In this document: in pieces, positions 54,169 through 63,839 of the stretch | Numbering within the stretch: the first letter of the stretch is position 1 | Layout: every line of letters starts with the position of its first letter | Assembly (NCBI GenBank): GCA_020859685.1 | Contig: JAJBVT010000098.1 | Coordinates: 1-64,000, forward strand | Length of the DNA stretch: 64,000 bases | Source of the DNA: Rikenellaceae bacterium | GTDB taxonomy: Bacteria > Bacteroidota > Bacteroidia > Bacteroidales > Rikenellaceae | Direction: 5' to 3' | The notes under the pieces: generated by a model | Databases searched by the model: none | The model's input: only the letters and a program-made list of their open reading frames with translations | Told to the model about the DNA's origin: nothing | Translations under genes and position numbers: made by a program

Positions 54169-54194
54169 TGACGCCCGATGTGAAATGGGCGTCA
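54169..54194 (+). promoter_or_regulatory. Leader hairpin of nrdJ
   Basis: TGACGCCC (54169-54176) pairs with GGGCGTCA (54187-54194), followed by ATCTTTT. It lies within the expected leader of nrdJ and looks like a terminator or attenuator. No cobalamin riboswitch boxes are found. Confidence 0.45.
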
Positions 54195-54261
54195 ATCTTT
54201 TGGCACTACCCGGCCAATCCACTCAGCACCATAAAGTTACAACAACACTATACATTGAGAA

Positions 54262-56847
54262 ATGCCTGAAACCAAGAAGAAAGACAGGACCGTGTCGTCC
54301 CCTGCCATGACCGAATACAGTTATGGTGACGCGGTCGAGGCAGCGAAGGAATATTTCCGTGGCGACGAACTGGCCGCCACGGTCTGGGTCAGCAAATACG
54401 CATTGAAGGATTCGTTCGGAAAGATATACGAAAAGTCGCCCGAACAGATGCACGAGAGGATAGCTTCGGAGATTGCCCGCATCGAGGCAAACTATCCCGA
54501 CCCGATGAGTAAATCCGAGGTGCTCGACCTTCTGCGGGACTTCCGGTACGTAATCCCGCAGGGAGGCCCGATGACCGGCATCGGCAATAATCTCCAGATA
54601 GCGTCCCTGTCGAACTGTTTCGTAATCGGCCACAAGAACCCGGCCGACAGTTACGGCGGGATTATACGTATCGACGAGGAGCAGGTGCAGCTTATGAAAC
54701 GGCGCGGCGGCGTGGGGCACGACCTTTCGCATATCCGCCCGACGGGCAGCCCGGTATTGAACAGCGCCCTGACCTCCACAGGCATCGTACCGTTTATGGA
54801 GCGCTATTCGAATTCTACGCGCGAGGTGGCGCAGGACGGTCGGCGCGGCGCGTTGATGCTCTCGCTCTCCATCAAACACCCGGACGCGGAGAACTTTATC
54901 GACGCCAAGGTAGAAACGGGGAAGGTGACCGGCGCCAACGTCTCTATTAAAATCGACGACGAATTTATGCGGGCGGTAAAGGATGGTAAGAAGTATCACC
55001 AGAAGTTTCCTATAAACTCACCCGAACCGCTTTATGAAAAAGATATAGACGCGAAGGCCCTGTGGGATAAGATAATTCATAACGCATGGAAGTCTGCCGA
55101 ACCGGGGGTCCTCTTCTGGGATACAATAATCCGCGAATCGGTGCCTGATTGCTATGCCGACCTGGGGTTCACCACTGTGTCCACCAATCCGTGCGGCGAG
55201 ATACCGCTCTGCCCGTACGACAGCTGCCGCCTGCTGGCGATGAACCTCTACGGGTATGTAAACGAGCCGTTCACCGAACGGGCCAGGTTCGATTTCGACA
55301 AGTTCCGCGACCATGTGCACAAGGCCATGCGTATGATGGACGATATAATCGACCTCGAGCTGGAGAAGGTGGAGGCCATAATAGCTAAAATCGAGGGCGA
55401 CCCCGAGGACGACGATATCCGCAGCGTGGAGCGCAAACTGTGGGAGAAGATACGCGAAAAGGCCATGCAAGGGCGCCGTACCGGCCTCGGTATCACGGCC
55501 GAGGGGGATATGCTCGCGGCTTTGGGTCTTCGCTACGGCACCAAAGAGGCTATCGAGTTTGCCGTGGAGGTACAGAAGACACTTGCTTTGGAGGCGTACC
55601 GTGCATCGGTCGATATGGCTAAGAAGAGGGGGCCGTTCCCTATATACGATACAGCAAAGGAACTGGCCAACCCGATGATAGAGCGTATAAAGCAGGCCGA
55701 CCCGGAGCTTTACAAGGAGATGGCCGAACACGGCCGCCGGAATATCGCCATGCTGACCATCGCGCCGACCGGGACTACGAGCCTTATGTCTCAGACCACC
55801 TCGGGCATCGAGCCGGTATTCCGCCCGGTCTATAAACGGCGCAGGAAGGTGAATCCGAGCGACCAGGACGTTAAGGTAACCTTTGTGGACGAGGTGGGCG
55901 ACTCATGGGAAGAATACAACGTTTACCACCACAAGTTTATCACCTGGATGGAGGTGAACGGCTACCCTACCGACAATCTCGAACACATGCCGGACGAGGA
56001 ACTCGACAGAATCGTGTCGGCATCGCCCTACTACAAGGCGACGGCCAACGATATAGACTGGGTGAGTAAGGTCAAGATGCAGGGCGCGATACAGAAATGG
56101 GTGGACCATTCCATCTCCGTAACGGTAAACCTGCCCAACGAGGTCACCGAGGAGCTGGTGGCCAAAGTCTACCTCACGGCATGGGAACACGGTTGCAAGG
56201 GTGTCACGGTCTACCGCGACGGTTCCCGCGCGGGGGTACTGGTCGACACCAAGAAAAAGAAGAAGGCCGAGGACGGTGAGGAGAAGAACCCGACAGGTTA
56301 CAAGCCGCCCAAGCACCGCCCGACGGAACTGGAAGCCGATATCGTCCGTTTCAAAAACGGAGACGAGGACTGGATTGCTTTCGTGGGTATCTACAACGAC
56401 CGGCCCTACGAGATTTTCACCGGTAAAATCGAGGAGGACGCCATGTTCATTCCCAAAAAGGTGAAAAAGGGAACAATACTCAAAGTTGTGGAACAGGACG
56501 GCCAGAAACGGTACGACTTCCAGTACAAGGATAAGTACGGTTACACGAACACCATCGGCGGTATTTCACGCCTTTTCGACGCCTCTTTCTGGAACTATGC
56601 CAAACTCATTTCGGGTGTCCTCCGCATCGGGATGCCTATAATCGACGTGGTGAACCTCGTGGAATCGCTCCAGCTCGACAGCGACTCTATCAACACATGG
56701 AAGAACGGGGTGGCACGGGCGCTGAAAACCTACATCAGCAACGGCACCAAAACCAAAGAAATCTGCCCCGAATGCGGCGAGGACACATTGGTATATCAAA
56801 ACGGCTGCCCGGTGTGTATGTCGTGCGGCCACTCAAAATGCGGATAA
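54262..56847 (+). CDS. nrdJ: B12-dependent (class II) ribonucleotide reductase
   Basis: Reduces ribonucleotides to deoxyribonucleotides using adenosylcobalamin to make the radical. The 861 residues contain the class II landmarks: ASLSNCFVIGH with a redox cysteine, MKRRGGVGHDLSHIRPTGSPV, NPCGEIPLCPYDSCRL with the radical-site cysteine (near residue 315), and the LTIAPTGTTSLMSQTTSGIEPVF loop. The C-terminal region carries a TSCPD-like domain (IVRFKNGDEDWIAFVGIY) and a cysteine-rich tail (CPECGEDTL...CPVCMSCGHSKC) that resembles a zinc ribbon and may hand electrons to the active site. No small subunit is present, as expected for class II. No cobalamin riboswitch precedes it. Confidence 0.95.
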   Translation: MPETKKKDRTVSSPAMTEYSYGDAVEAAKEYFRGDELAATVWVSKYALKDSFGKIYEKSPEQMHERIASEIARIEANYPDPMSKSEVLDLLRDFRYVIPQGGPMTGIGNNLQIASLSNCFVIGHKNPADSYGGIIRIDEEQVQLMKRRGGVGHDLSHIRPTGSPVLNSALTSTGIVPFMERYSNSTREVAQDGRRGALMLSLSIKHPDAENFIDAKVETGKVTGANVSIKIDDEFMRAVKDGKKYHQKFPINSPEPLYEKDIDAKALWDKIIHNAWKSAEPGVLFWDTIIRESVPDCYADLGFTTVSTNPCGEIPLCPYDSCRLLAMNLYGYVNEPFTERARFDFDKFRDHVHKAMRMMDDIIDLELEKVEAIIAKIEGDPEDDDIRSVERKLWEKIREKAMQGRRTGLGITAEGDMLAALGLRYGTKEAIEFAVEVQKTLALEAYRASVDMAKKRGPFPIYDTAKELANPMIERIKQADPELYKEMAEHGRRNIAMLTIAPTGTTSLMSQTTSGIEPVFRPVYKRRRKVNPSDQDVKVTFVDEVGDSWEEYNVYHHKFITWMEVNGYPTDNLEHMPDEELDRIVSASPYYKATANDIDWVSKVKMQGAIQKWVDHSISVTVNLPNEVTEELVAKVYLTAWEHGCKGVTVYRDGSRAGVLVDTKKKKKAEDGEEKNPTGYKPPKHRPTELEADIVRFKNGDEDWIAFVGIYNDRPYEIFTGKIEEDAMFIPKKVKKGTILKVVEQDGQKRYDFQYKDKYGYTNTIGGISRLFDASFWNYAKLISGVLRIGMPIIDVVNLVESLQLDSDSINTWKNGVARALKTYISNGTKTKEICPECGEDTLVYQNGCPVCMSCGHSKCG

Positions 56848-56935
56848 AGAGTCTGTCACGCCGGGGCGTCCGGGAATAGTATTCCGGTACCCGTGCGGAT
56901 AACACGGAGCTCATCCATTAATCCCATACTTACAG

Positions 56936-56968
56936 AAAACCGGTCCTGTACAATTACGGGCCGGTTTT
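56936..56968 (+). terminator. Terminator of nrdJ
   Basis: AAAACCGG (56936-56943) pairs with CCGGTTTT (56961-56968), with an inner CCTGTA/TACGGG pairing after a one-base bulge, then a T-run. About 90 bases past the stop. Confidence 0.82.
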
Positions 56969-57003
56969 TGCATCCCGTCCCTGCGGTAAACCGGCGGAAT
57001 AAA

Positions 57004-57034
57004 TTGCACGACGCCGATACTATTTATAAATTTG
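57004..57034 (+). promoter_or_regulatory. Promoter of the DUF4377 lipoprotein gene
   Basis: TTGC (57004-57007), 19 bases, TAAATTTG (57027-57034). Both elements and spacing fit well. The start should lie some 20 bases before the ATG at 57059. Confidence 0.65.
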
Positions 57035-57058
57035 CATACACAAAGACGGTACTTTTCT

Positions 57059-57412
57059 ATGAAACATTTGTTGGCCTTACTATTTTTTCCACTCCTCCTG
57101 ACGGCTTGCAATAAGGACCGTCCGGAACAGGTTACGGTCACGCTGGCCTCACGCCTGTGGACGGACCCTGACCAGACGGCAGAGAACAGGTACCGGTACT
57201 ATGTCAAATGGGGCAGCGCGATGGAGTGGACCGTGGGAATGGCTGACGGTACCATCGCCGGATTCGAATACGAAGAGGGCTACGAGTGGCTCCTGAAACT
57301 GGATATGTGGCCCGTCGACGACGTCCCCGGCGACGGTATTTCGGCGGAATACAAACTGAAAAAAATACTATCCAAAGATAAGAAGGAGTCGGAAGGCTTA
57401 CCCATAAATTAA
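57059..57412 (+). CDS. DUF4377 lipoprotein
   Basis: A 117-residue lipoprotein. The signal peptide ends in a lipobox LLTAC (Cys17). The mature domain contains GTIAGFEYEEGYEWLLKLDMW, which matches the GFEYExGYxYxLxV core of DUF4377, a small beta-domain seen in exported proteins and inhibitors such as META-linked proteins. Function is unknown. The C-terminus is lysine-rich (KKILSKDKKESE). I start at ATG 57059; a TTG at 57032 lies inside the promoter. Single gene between two terminators. Confidence 0.78.
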   Translation: MKHLLALLFFPLLLTACNKDRPEQVTVTLASRLWTDPDQTAENRYRYYVKWGSAMEWTVGMADGTIAGFEYEEGYEWLLKLDMWPVDDVPGDGISAEYKLKKILSKDKKESEGLPIN

Positions 57413-57431
57413 ATTATATCCACCCACCTAT

Positions 57432-57470
57432 AACAAAGGGCCTGCATTCTTGCGATGCAGGCCCTTTGTT
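57432..57470. terminator. Bidirectional terminator between converging genes at 57.4 kb
   Basis: A 16-bp perfect stem (57432-57447 with 57455-57470) and a 7-base loop, symmetric, between the DUF4377 gene and the converging glycosidase-like gene. Confidence 0.92.
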
Positions 57471-57500
57471 ATTATGCACGGGATCTATCCCGCAAGCTAC

Positions 57501-60500
57501 CTATCTTTGGAGAGTCACCCCCATAAGACCGATAACCACTTCGTTGGCTATTGTCTCCACGGTCATCTCTTTCAGCTCTTTTCCCGCGTTGAGTTCGATA
57601 TCCAGCAGCAGGGCCGCACCGCACTCTATATCGGGGAAATAGACGATACCCGGGTCACGAGACAGTGTCTGAGCCACTTTACCGTCCTTGAGGTGAAGCC
57701 TGTACGGCCGCGGGCCGTCCACCCGGAATGCGTAATCGTCCACATAAAAATCCTGTTCGATGGGGCACCAGGTATAGGGATTAGTTAGCTCGAATATCCG
57801 GGTGCTTCCGTCCGTGTAGGTGAAGGTCACGGTACCGTTCAGGATACGCGACTGCATCTGATTAGTGCTGCCTGCCATCAACAGGTATGCCCGTGAGGCT
57901 TTGCCGTCGAGTGGTACGGAAATCCGGTCGGGATAATTGTCCCACAGGGAGGTATAGGCGATATTGTTCCCGTCGCCCGGAGAGCGGAACGGAACGCCCA
58001 GACTTGTTTCCAGCACTCCGTCACGGACCAGCGAACGAAGCCCGCTGTCGTCGATAACGGCCGTAAAAGTCGCATGACACCACTCGCCGATACCCTGCGT
58101 CGGTATCTGCAAGGTAGTGTAAGGCGAACGGGGCGTTAGGTATTCGTTAGTGAAAATATCCGCTACCGACGAGTTCCAGAGGTTATCCATCGGTACCGGT
58201 TCGCACCGCCCTTCCACAACATTTTCAAATAGTCCCGAATACTCCACCGGCTCCGGTTCCACGGTGTAATGTGCAGCCTTCCACCAGCTCATATCGCCCT
58301 GGGTAACCTGTTCGAATCTTGTCCGGTTACCTGTTACGGGTTCGGTTACTATCGGGTCGCCCGCCCATTCGATAGTTACCTCATACTTCATACCCGGTTT
58401 TGTCGGGAAGAATACGGACACCAGCGGATACCCGGCCACGGCATCCGAGAGGGTCCATTCCACGGGTTGTCCGTTTACGGTAACCTGCCGGATACGGTCG
58501 TGGTAAGCCCTCACCCTGAGATCGACGCTCTGCGCGAAACCGAGGTTATGCGTAATGGTGTATACATCTCTGCCGTCGTCGGCACCCCGGACGAAGCTGT
58601 AACTTACGTCGGTCGTTTCGAGCGAAGCGTGCGGCCACTCCGAGGGAAATCCGGGCCGGATTACAAGCCTGTCGTTCAGCGCATCGGGATTGATGCCGTA
58701 GAGCCCCTGTATAAACACCCGGGAAGCCACACCCACTGGGTCGCCGAAATCGCGGTATGTTTCGCCGCGGGCCGCGTCGTAGAACGATATCTGCCCGAAG
58801 TTCCCCGGACTGTTGCCGATATACATACCGTCCAGCACCGAGCTCTTGAGCAGTTTGAACCCTTCGTCGTTTCTTCCGGCCTGAAAATAGGCCAGGGCCA
58901 TGTGCCAGACCTCGGCGAAGGCCACATTGTTTACGCTCCATGCGTAGGGCATCCAGTTGGTAGTCGAGATGGTTTCGTATCCGCCGTCCTCGAGTCCCGC
59001 GGCACGGACCGGGAAGTGGGGAATTTCCGAATCCACGTACCGGGTGGCCCGGTATGCCTGAAACGGGTCGGCGATGTCGCTGTCTATGGCATGGTATATT
59101 GTCCATATAGCGGAACTTTCGTGCAACCGCTGATGCCCAATAAAGTCTTGAAATTCCGCCCAGTGACCCTTATCTTCCATCCACAGCCGCGTGTTGATGG
59201 CGGCCAGAATTTTTTCCGCCTCCCTGCGGTAGGGTTCCGGGTCTTCACCTATCCGTTCGGCGATTTGTGCAGCCAGTTTGTTAGCGCGGTAGTTATAAGC
59301 CGATGACAGTGTCACCCCGCCCGAATTGTAATATACCGCGTCGCTCGCCCAGAAACAGGCGTAGGCGTCGTACAGGCCGTCGTCGTCCGGGTCGAAGTTG
59401 AGTTTTTCCCAAGCCAGATGGCGTTGCAGGACGGGCCACATTTCCCGGGCATATTCCCAATCCCCGGTCCACTGGAAGTGCCAAAGCAGTTCGTCTATAT
59501 AGGCGAGGTTCATATCGTAGTGGTTCATACCGGTGGGGTCGTTCGGTGTACGGGCTATATAGCCGTTACTATACATCGGGGTACCCCACTCTTTGATGGC
59601 ACGTGCAAGGTTCAGTTCGGGGTCCTGTGTCGGATGGGGAATGGTGTTCGGTACGTCAGTCACCTGGCTGGCCGCATAACCGTCGAAATGAATCTTCGCC
59701 CGGTCGTGCCATCCGAGGAAATTACCGGTATAAGCCGCCCTCCAGCCGGGAAGCGGCATCCGCCAGCCGATAGCTCCGTGGAGCCACACCTGCCCGTCCC
59801 ATATACCGTCGCCCGCGGCCACCAGCGCGCCGCCTATCGGGTTGATGTACGGGTCGGGCGTTTCGAAACGGACTCGCGAGACGAGCGCCTTTCGGGCTTC
59901 TTCCGTCCGGTCGTACAGGGCGGCACCCGCCGCCGGGGCCATCTCCGATATATCGAGATTCTCCAACAACATGTAAACGGTTCCGCTCCCGCCGACGTCC
60001 CATCGGCACACGGTGGAGTATACCGGATTTACCGGAGCTTCGAAAGAGTCGGCAGGGTCGGCGCCCATATCGCCGTTACGGTTGAGCCTTTCCGCCCGGA
60101 TACCGGTCAGCCCGGCCCAGAGTTCCGTGCCTTCCGGCATTCCGGTGGACTCGATTTTCCAGATACCCCCCTCGCTGTCGAAAAAAGCGAGGACCGATAT
60201 ATTGATTTCGCCGTCTCCCCATGATGGGTCGGTGAGGCGGTATGTTCGGCGGCCCGGGGTGTAGCGTGACTCGCAAAAAGCGGTGGAATCGAGCGCTACC
60301 GCCGCCTGCCCGGGAACGGCTACCCGAAAACTTATATTCTTATTCCGAACCTTCCCGTATGCGGCAAATACCGGCCTGTCGCTGGTTTCTATACGAAATT
60401 CGGTATGGCTGCCGTATAGCGCACGGGTATAACGGTTCTTGCCGTTCACCGCCACGAAATCCTCCCCGTCGGGGCGGTACTGGAGTGTACGGCTGTCGTA

Positions 60501-60629
60501 GGACTGCCTCTGGTTAAAAGTAAAACTGTCGATAACGTATCCCGGCTTGGGCGGCTGGGCCGCCATACGTGCGGGACCGGGAATAAAGGCCGTCAGGCCA
60601 AGTAAGGGTAATAGGAACTTAATGTTCAT
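57501..60629 (-). CDS. Secreted DUF4450-like six-hairpin glycosidase
   Basis: A 1042-residue secreted protein with a signal peptide (1-24). The first 250 residues are beta-rich (SRTLQYRPDGEDFVAVNGKNRYTRALYG), resembling DUF4450. The centre, about 280-660, reads as an alpha/alpha six-hairpin domain with DPTGMNHYDMNLAYIDELLWHFQWTGDWEYAREMWPVLQRHL and acidic candidates such as DDDGLYDAY and LEDGGYETIS. The C-terminal 350 residues return to beta-domains. Layout is near to alpha-L-rhamnosidase-like or GH63/GH78/GH95 enzymes. Exact activity cannot be read from sequence. No SusC/D genes or sugar regulators are close, so it is an isolated enzyme. Confidence 0.65.
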   Translation of the reverse strand: MNIKFLLPLLGLTAFIPGPARMAAQPPKPGYVIDSFTFNQRQSYDSRTLQYRPDGEDFVAVNGKNRYTRALYGSHTEFRIETSDRPVFAAYGKVRNKNISFRVAVPGQAAVALDSTAFCESRYTPGRRTYRLTDPSWGDGEINISVLAFFDSEGGIWKIESTGMPEGTELWAGLTGIRAERLNRNGDMGADPADSFEAPVNPVYSTVCRWDVGGSGTVYMLLENLDISEMAPAAGAALYDRTEEARKALVSRVRFETPDPYINPIGGALVAAGDGIWDGQVWLHGAIGWRMPLPGWRAAYTGNFLGWHDRAKIHFDGYAASQVTDVPNTIPHPTQDPELNLARAIKEWGTPMYSNGYIARTPNDPTGMNHYDMNLAYIDELLWHFQWTGDWEYAREMWPVLQRHLAWEKLNFDPDDDGLYDAYACFWASDAVYYNSGGVTLSSAYNYRANKLAAQIAERIGEDPEPYRREAEKILAAINTRLWMEDKGHWAEFQDFIGHQRLHESSAIWTIYHAIDSDIADPFQAYRATRYVDSEIPHFPVRAAGLEDGGYETISTTNWMPYAWSVNNVAFAEVWHMALAYFQAGRNDEGFKLLKSSVLDGMYIGNSPGNFGQISFYDAARGETYRDFGDPVGVASRVFIQGLYGINPDALNDRLVIRPGFPSEWPHASLETTDVSYSFVRGADDGRDVYTITHNLGFAQSVDLRVRAYHDRIRQVTVNGQPVEWTLSDAVAGYPLVSVFFPTKPGMKYEVTIEWAGDPIVTEPVTGNRTRFEQVTQGDMSWWKAAHYTVEPEPVEYSGLFENVVEGRCEPVPMDNLWNSSVADIFTNEYLTPRSPYTTLQIPTQGIGEWCHATFTAVIDDSGLRSLVRDGVLETSLGVPFRSPGDGNNIAYTSLWDNYPDRISVPLDGKASRAYLLMAGSTNQMQSRILNGTVTFTYTDGSTRIFELTNPYTWCPIEQDFYVDDYAFRVDGPRPYRLHLKDGKVAQTLSRDPGIVYFPDIECGAALLLDIELNAGKELKEMTVETIANEVVIGLMGVTLQR

Positions 60630-60774
60630 CGGATGGATATTTTAGGTTAGGTTTGCTCGTTCAGGATTAACGGGTAATAACGTAAACGGGTATTAATATA
60701 ACGGTTCAGGCGACCGTTTATTCCCCCCGCTGCGGAAACGGCGAAACAGGCCGGCAGAAAACACGGTCAATATA

Positions 60775-60782
60775 CAAAAATA
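60775..60782 (-). promoter_or_regulatory. Promoter -7 box of the DUF4450-like gene
   Basis: Reads TATTTTTG on the minus strand, a full TAnnTTTG match, about 145 bases before the ATG. The -33 element is unclear. Confidence 0.4.
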
Positions 60783-60906
60783 GGATAAGGGTTAATTAAA
60801 GCATTACACAATAACGACCCGTCTTTGTACGATATCGACATTCCGACCCGACAGGATGTTTAGTCGCCGGGAGGACCCGACAATACAAACTACCAGTCCT
60901 GCCAAC

Positions 60907-62100
60907 CTAGCGCCCGGCTTTATCGAGAGCTTCGGTAATCAGCGCGGCGCTCTCACGCACCTGCTCTTCGGTGATTGTAAGCGGGGGGGAGATGCGGAAG
61001 GCGGTATCGCAGAAGAGGAACCAGTCGCTAAGGATACCGAGCTGTTTGAACTGTTCCAAAATACGGAGCATCAGCTCGGAGGAACCGACCTCCACGGCGA
61101 GTAGAAGGCCGTTCCGACGCACTTCCAGGACCGCCGGATGGTCCGCCAACAGGAATTCATACTGCGCGCCCAGCGCGTCTGCCTTGCGGTGCAGGCCGTG
61201 GTCGAGCGTGTAGCGCAGGGCCGCCAGACCTGCGGCACAGCAGACGGGATGGCCGCCGAAGGTCGTTATGTGCCCCAGCACGGGGTTATGGGTCAGCTTA
61301 TCCATATTCTCCTTCGAGGCCACGAACGCTCCGAGTGGCATGCCGCCGCCCAATGCTTTGGCGAGGCAGACTATGTCGGGAACCACGCCGTATTTTTCGA
61401 ACGCGAACATTGTGCCGCAACGGCCCATACCGCTCTGTATCTCGTCGAATATGAGCATCGTACCGGTTTCGTCGCACCTCTCCCGCAGCGCTTTAAAATA
61501 TCCTTCGGCCGCGATGCGCACCCCGGCCTCGCTTTGCGACGGGTCGATAATTACCGCGGCTGTCCGGTCGGTAATCTGCCCGAGCGTTTCGAAGTCGTTG
61601 AACTCAAGTTGCGTTACGTCCGGCAGTAGGGGCCGGAATGCATTTTTGTACTCCTCGCCTCCCATCACGCTCAGCGAGCCGTGGGTGGAGCCGTGGTAAG
61701 CTCCCCGAAAGGATACCAGTCCGCTCCGGCCGGTACACCGCTTGGCCAGCTTCAGCGCCCCTTCGACTGCCTCGCTCCCCGAATTGAGGAAATAGACCGA
61801 GTCCAGCCCTTCAGGCATCAGCGACGTGAGTAGTGCGGCATACTCCACCTGCGGCCTCTCGACCATTTCACCGTAGACCATAATATGTGTGTACCTCCCG
61901 GCCTGTTCCCTGATGGCGTCCACTACGGCCGGATTGCCGTGCCCCACATTGCTCACGTTCACTCCCGATATCAGGTCGTAATAGCGCTTACCTTCGGGGG
62001 TATAAAAAAACACACCTTCGGCCCGGTCCACCTCTATCATAAGGGGCGATGGCGAGGTCTGCCCCACATGGGCGAGGAATTGTCTGCGAAGTAGATTCAT
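60907..62100 (-). CDS. Class III aminotransferase (acetylornithine/GABA type)
   Basis: A 397-residue PLP-dependent enzyme. Signature features are YLNSGSEAVEGALKLAKR-type motif (FLNSGSEAVEGALKLAKRCTG, about 106), FRGAYHGSTHGSLS (about 132), the aspartate of LIFDEIQSGMGRCG (about 218) that grips the pyridine nitrogen, and the Schiff-base lysine in CLAKALGGGMPLG (about 246). Acetylornithine, ornithine, 4-aminobutyrate and beta-alanine aminotransferases all share this pattern, and no adjacent biosynthesis gene decides among them. It heads a minus-strand run, downstream of an unknown secreted protein gene (39 bases away) and TrmH/RsgA. Confidence 0.87.
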   Translation of the reverse strand: MNLLRRQFLAHVGQTSPSPLMIEVDRAEGVFFYTPEGKRYYDLISGVNVSNVGHGNPAVVDAIREQAGRYTHIMVYGEMVERPQVEYAALLTSLMPEGLDSVYFLNSGSEAVEGALKLAKRCTGRSGLVSFRGAYHGSTHGSLSVMGGEEYKNAFRPLLPDVTQLEFNDFETLGQITDRTAAVIIDPSQSEAGVRIAAEGYFKALRERCDETGTMLIFDEIQSGMGRCGTMFAFEKYGVVPDIVCLAKALGGGMPLGAFVASKENMDKLTHNPVLGHITTFGGHPVCCAAGLAALRYTLDHGLHRKADALGAQYEFLLADHPAVLEVRRNGLLLAVEVGSSELMLRILEQFKQLGILSDWFLFCDTAFRISPPLTITEEQVRESAALITEALDKAGR

Positions 62101-62139
62101 CTTGTGTCTGTCCGAATTTTAATGAGGCCTTATGAGTCT

Positions 62140-63105
62140 CTATTCTGATGGCCGTTCTTCCTTGAGATACTCTATATCTATAAGGCCTGAGTTGGTATAT
62201 ATCAGATGCTCCATCCGATACCTTCGGTGTGCCTCGCACGCGCTGGCATCGCAGTGCATCCTCTCCAATATAAACGGGTACAGGTCCTGCATCCGGGAAT
62301 CGCCGCTGTAATATGCACTGTGCAGCCTGAGGAATATTTCGAAATCCTCCATATTTCCGAAGCTCCTCCAATAGCCCGATTCATCCCTTCCCGCGGCTTG
62401 GTAGCTTCGCCTGAACTCCTGCGCCTCGGCTATGGCCTCTTCGACCTCCCATTGCGCGTAACTTTCTGGTGTGAAAAGGTCGACGGGCGTTACCGAAAGG
62501 CAGGTGCGGCCGGCGGGGGTACGGATAAAGGAGAACAGGCCCTTCTCGTCCTGTATAACCACCCTTCCGGGATAGACCGAGACTCGCACCCAGCAGCCCG
62601 GTTGTTCCCAATCCCACAGTTCCTTTCGGTCCGGGTCCCGCTCCGCCGCATGGTAGGCGTTCGCTCTTTCTACCGAAATGAAAGTCGCAGGAGCCCCAGG
62701 GCTGTAGTTAGGCTGCTTGGGCAGGCCCGCCGCACCGAAAGGTTCCAGGTTTAGAATAACTTCTGGCACGTCTATTCCGGCGACGAACTTCCAGTAGTGT
62801 CGGTCGTACCTGAAATAACTCTCCCTCAGGTCGGCCGAAGGCCCTTCGGGCAGGGCGCGGAGCCTCGATGAGTGCACCCACCCGACCCCGGAGAAATCCG
62901 TCCCGATAATCTCCGTCCAGTCCCCTTCCGACCGGCCCGTACGTACTATCTGCAGTGAGTAGAGCGTATCCGTCACGGGCGACCGGACCCCCGGCTCCTC
63001 CCTCATAAAAGCGAAACAGTCCTCGTCATATACGAAGCTGAATTCCTGCCCATAAGCCGTAAAGCCGCAGGTAGAGACATAAATCAACAATAACAGCCTT
63101 TTCAT
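62140..63105 (-). CDS. Secreted protein of unknown function
   Basis: A 321-residue exported protein with a signal peptide (1-19, ending TAYGQ). The first 65 mature residues recall an SH3-like module (VYDEDCFAFMREEPG, DWTEIIGTDFSGVGWVHSSRLRALP), of the kind that binds cell-wall or polysaccharide. The rest, including WDWEQPGCWVRVSVYPGRVVIQDEKG and a helical YRRSYQAAG region, matches nothing I know. Two Cys (near 280-285) may pair. It lies between the methylase and the aminotransferase genes on one strand, with gaps of 35 and 39 bases, so it is part of the same operon. Confidence 0.65.
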   Translation of the reverse strand: MKRLLLLIYVSTCGFTAYGQEFSFVYDEDCFAFMREEPGVRSPVTDTLYSLQIVRTGRSEGDWTEIIGTDFSGVGWVHSSRLRALPEGPSADLRESYFRYDRHYWKFVAGIDVPEVILNLEPFGAAGLPKQPNYSPGAPATFISVERANAYHAAERDPDRKELWDWEQPGCWVRVSVYPGRVVIQDEKGLFSFIRTPAGRTCLSVTPVDLFTPESYAQWEVEEAIAEAQEFRRSYQAAGRDESGYWRSFGNMEDFEIFLRLHSAYYSGDSRMQDLYPFILERMHCDASACEAHRRYRMEHLIYTNSGLIDIEYLKEERPSE

Positions 63106-63140
63106 CGTCCTGCTATATTTTTTGGTGGTGCCATCCCTGC

Positions 63141-63839
63141 CTACTCCTCGAATTTGGTGAGCAGGGTCTCGGCATTTTTCACCGAACTCATCATCCAGTC
63201 GAACATCAGCTCCCGCTTCTCATCTTCCGACAGCCCCCACCCGATATCGCTCTCCCGAAGTCGTTTGGACAGGTTATAGAGTATTATCGCCGCGCATGCC
63301 GACACGTTCAGGCTCTCCACGAAACCCCACATCGGAATGCGGATAAACCCGTCGGCCTCCTCTTTGACCTTTTCGCTGACTCCTTCGTGCTCAGTCCCGA
63401 ATACCACGGCGAACGGCCCGGCATGTACGTCGAACTCCTCCGGCGGGCAGTCCCCCTCGTTGGGAATGGTCGCAATTATGCGATAGCCCCGCCGGCGCAG
63501 TCCCGCAAGGGCGTCCTCCGTGCGGAAACTGCGGTGGAACGTCACCCACTTGTCGGTACCTTTGACAATATTGGTGTTAGGCCTGAACCGGCATATCTCC
63601 TCCACGGTGTGGAGATCCTGTATCCCGAAAGCGTCGCAGTGGCGCACCAGCGCCGAAGCGTTCTGCGGATGGTAGATATTCTCGAGGCAGATTGTCATGT
63701 AGCGGGTGCGCTGCCGGAGCACATTCCGCAGCCGGGCAGTTCTCGCTTCGGTGGTAAATTGCGAGAGAAACTCTATCCGCTTCTCGAAGTACGCCGCATC
63801 CGGCAGCTCCCGGTCCGGCCTATTTCCTGTATTTTTCAT
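63141..63839 (-). CDS. TrmH-type tRNA/rRNA 2'-O-methyltransferase
   Basis: A 232-residue SPOUT methylase. The knot motifs are visible: [31 protein letters not shown] (motif 1, about 50), [16 protein letters not shown] (motif 2, about 146) and [25 protein letters not shown] (motif 3, about 170). It has the short N- and C-terminal arms of TrmH, which makes Gm18 in tRNA. That specificity is likely but not proven from sequence. The start ATG overlaps the end of rsgA by 20 bases, so translation is probably coupled. Confidence 0.9.
   Translation of the reverse strand: MKNTGNRPDRELPDAAYFEKRIEFLSQFTTEARTARLRNVLRQRTRYMTICLENIYHPQNASALVRHCDAFGIQDLHTVEEICRFRPNTNIVKGTDKWVTFHRSFRTEDALAGLRRRGYRIIATIPNEGDCPPEEFDVHAGPFAVVFGTEHEGVSEKVKEEADGFIRIPMWGFVESLNVSACAAIILYNLSKRLRESDIGWGLSEDEKRELMFDWMMSSVKNAETLLTKFEE

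Noticed and set aside
54230-54261. ACACTATA just before nrdJ as a NrdR box
   Set aside because: Only a half match and no second box at the usual spacing.
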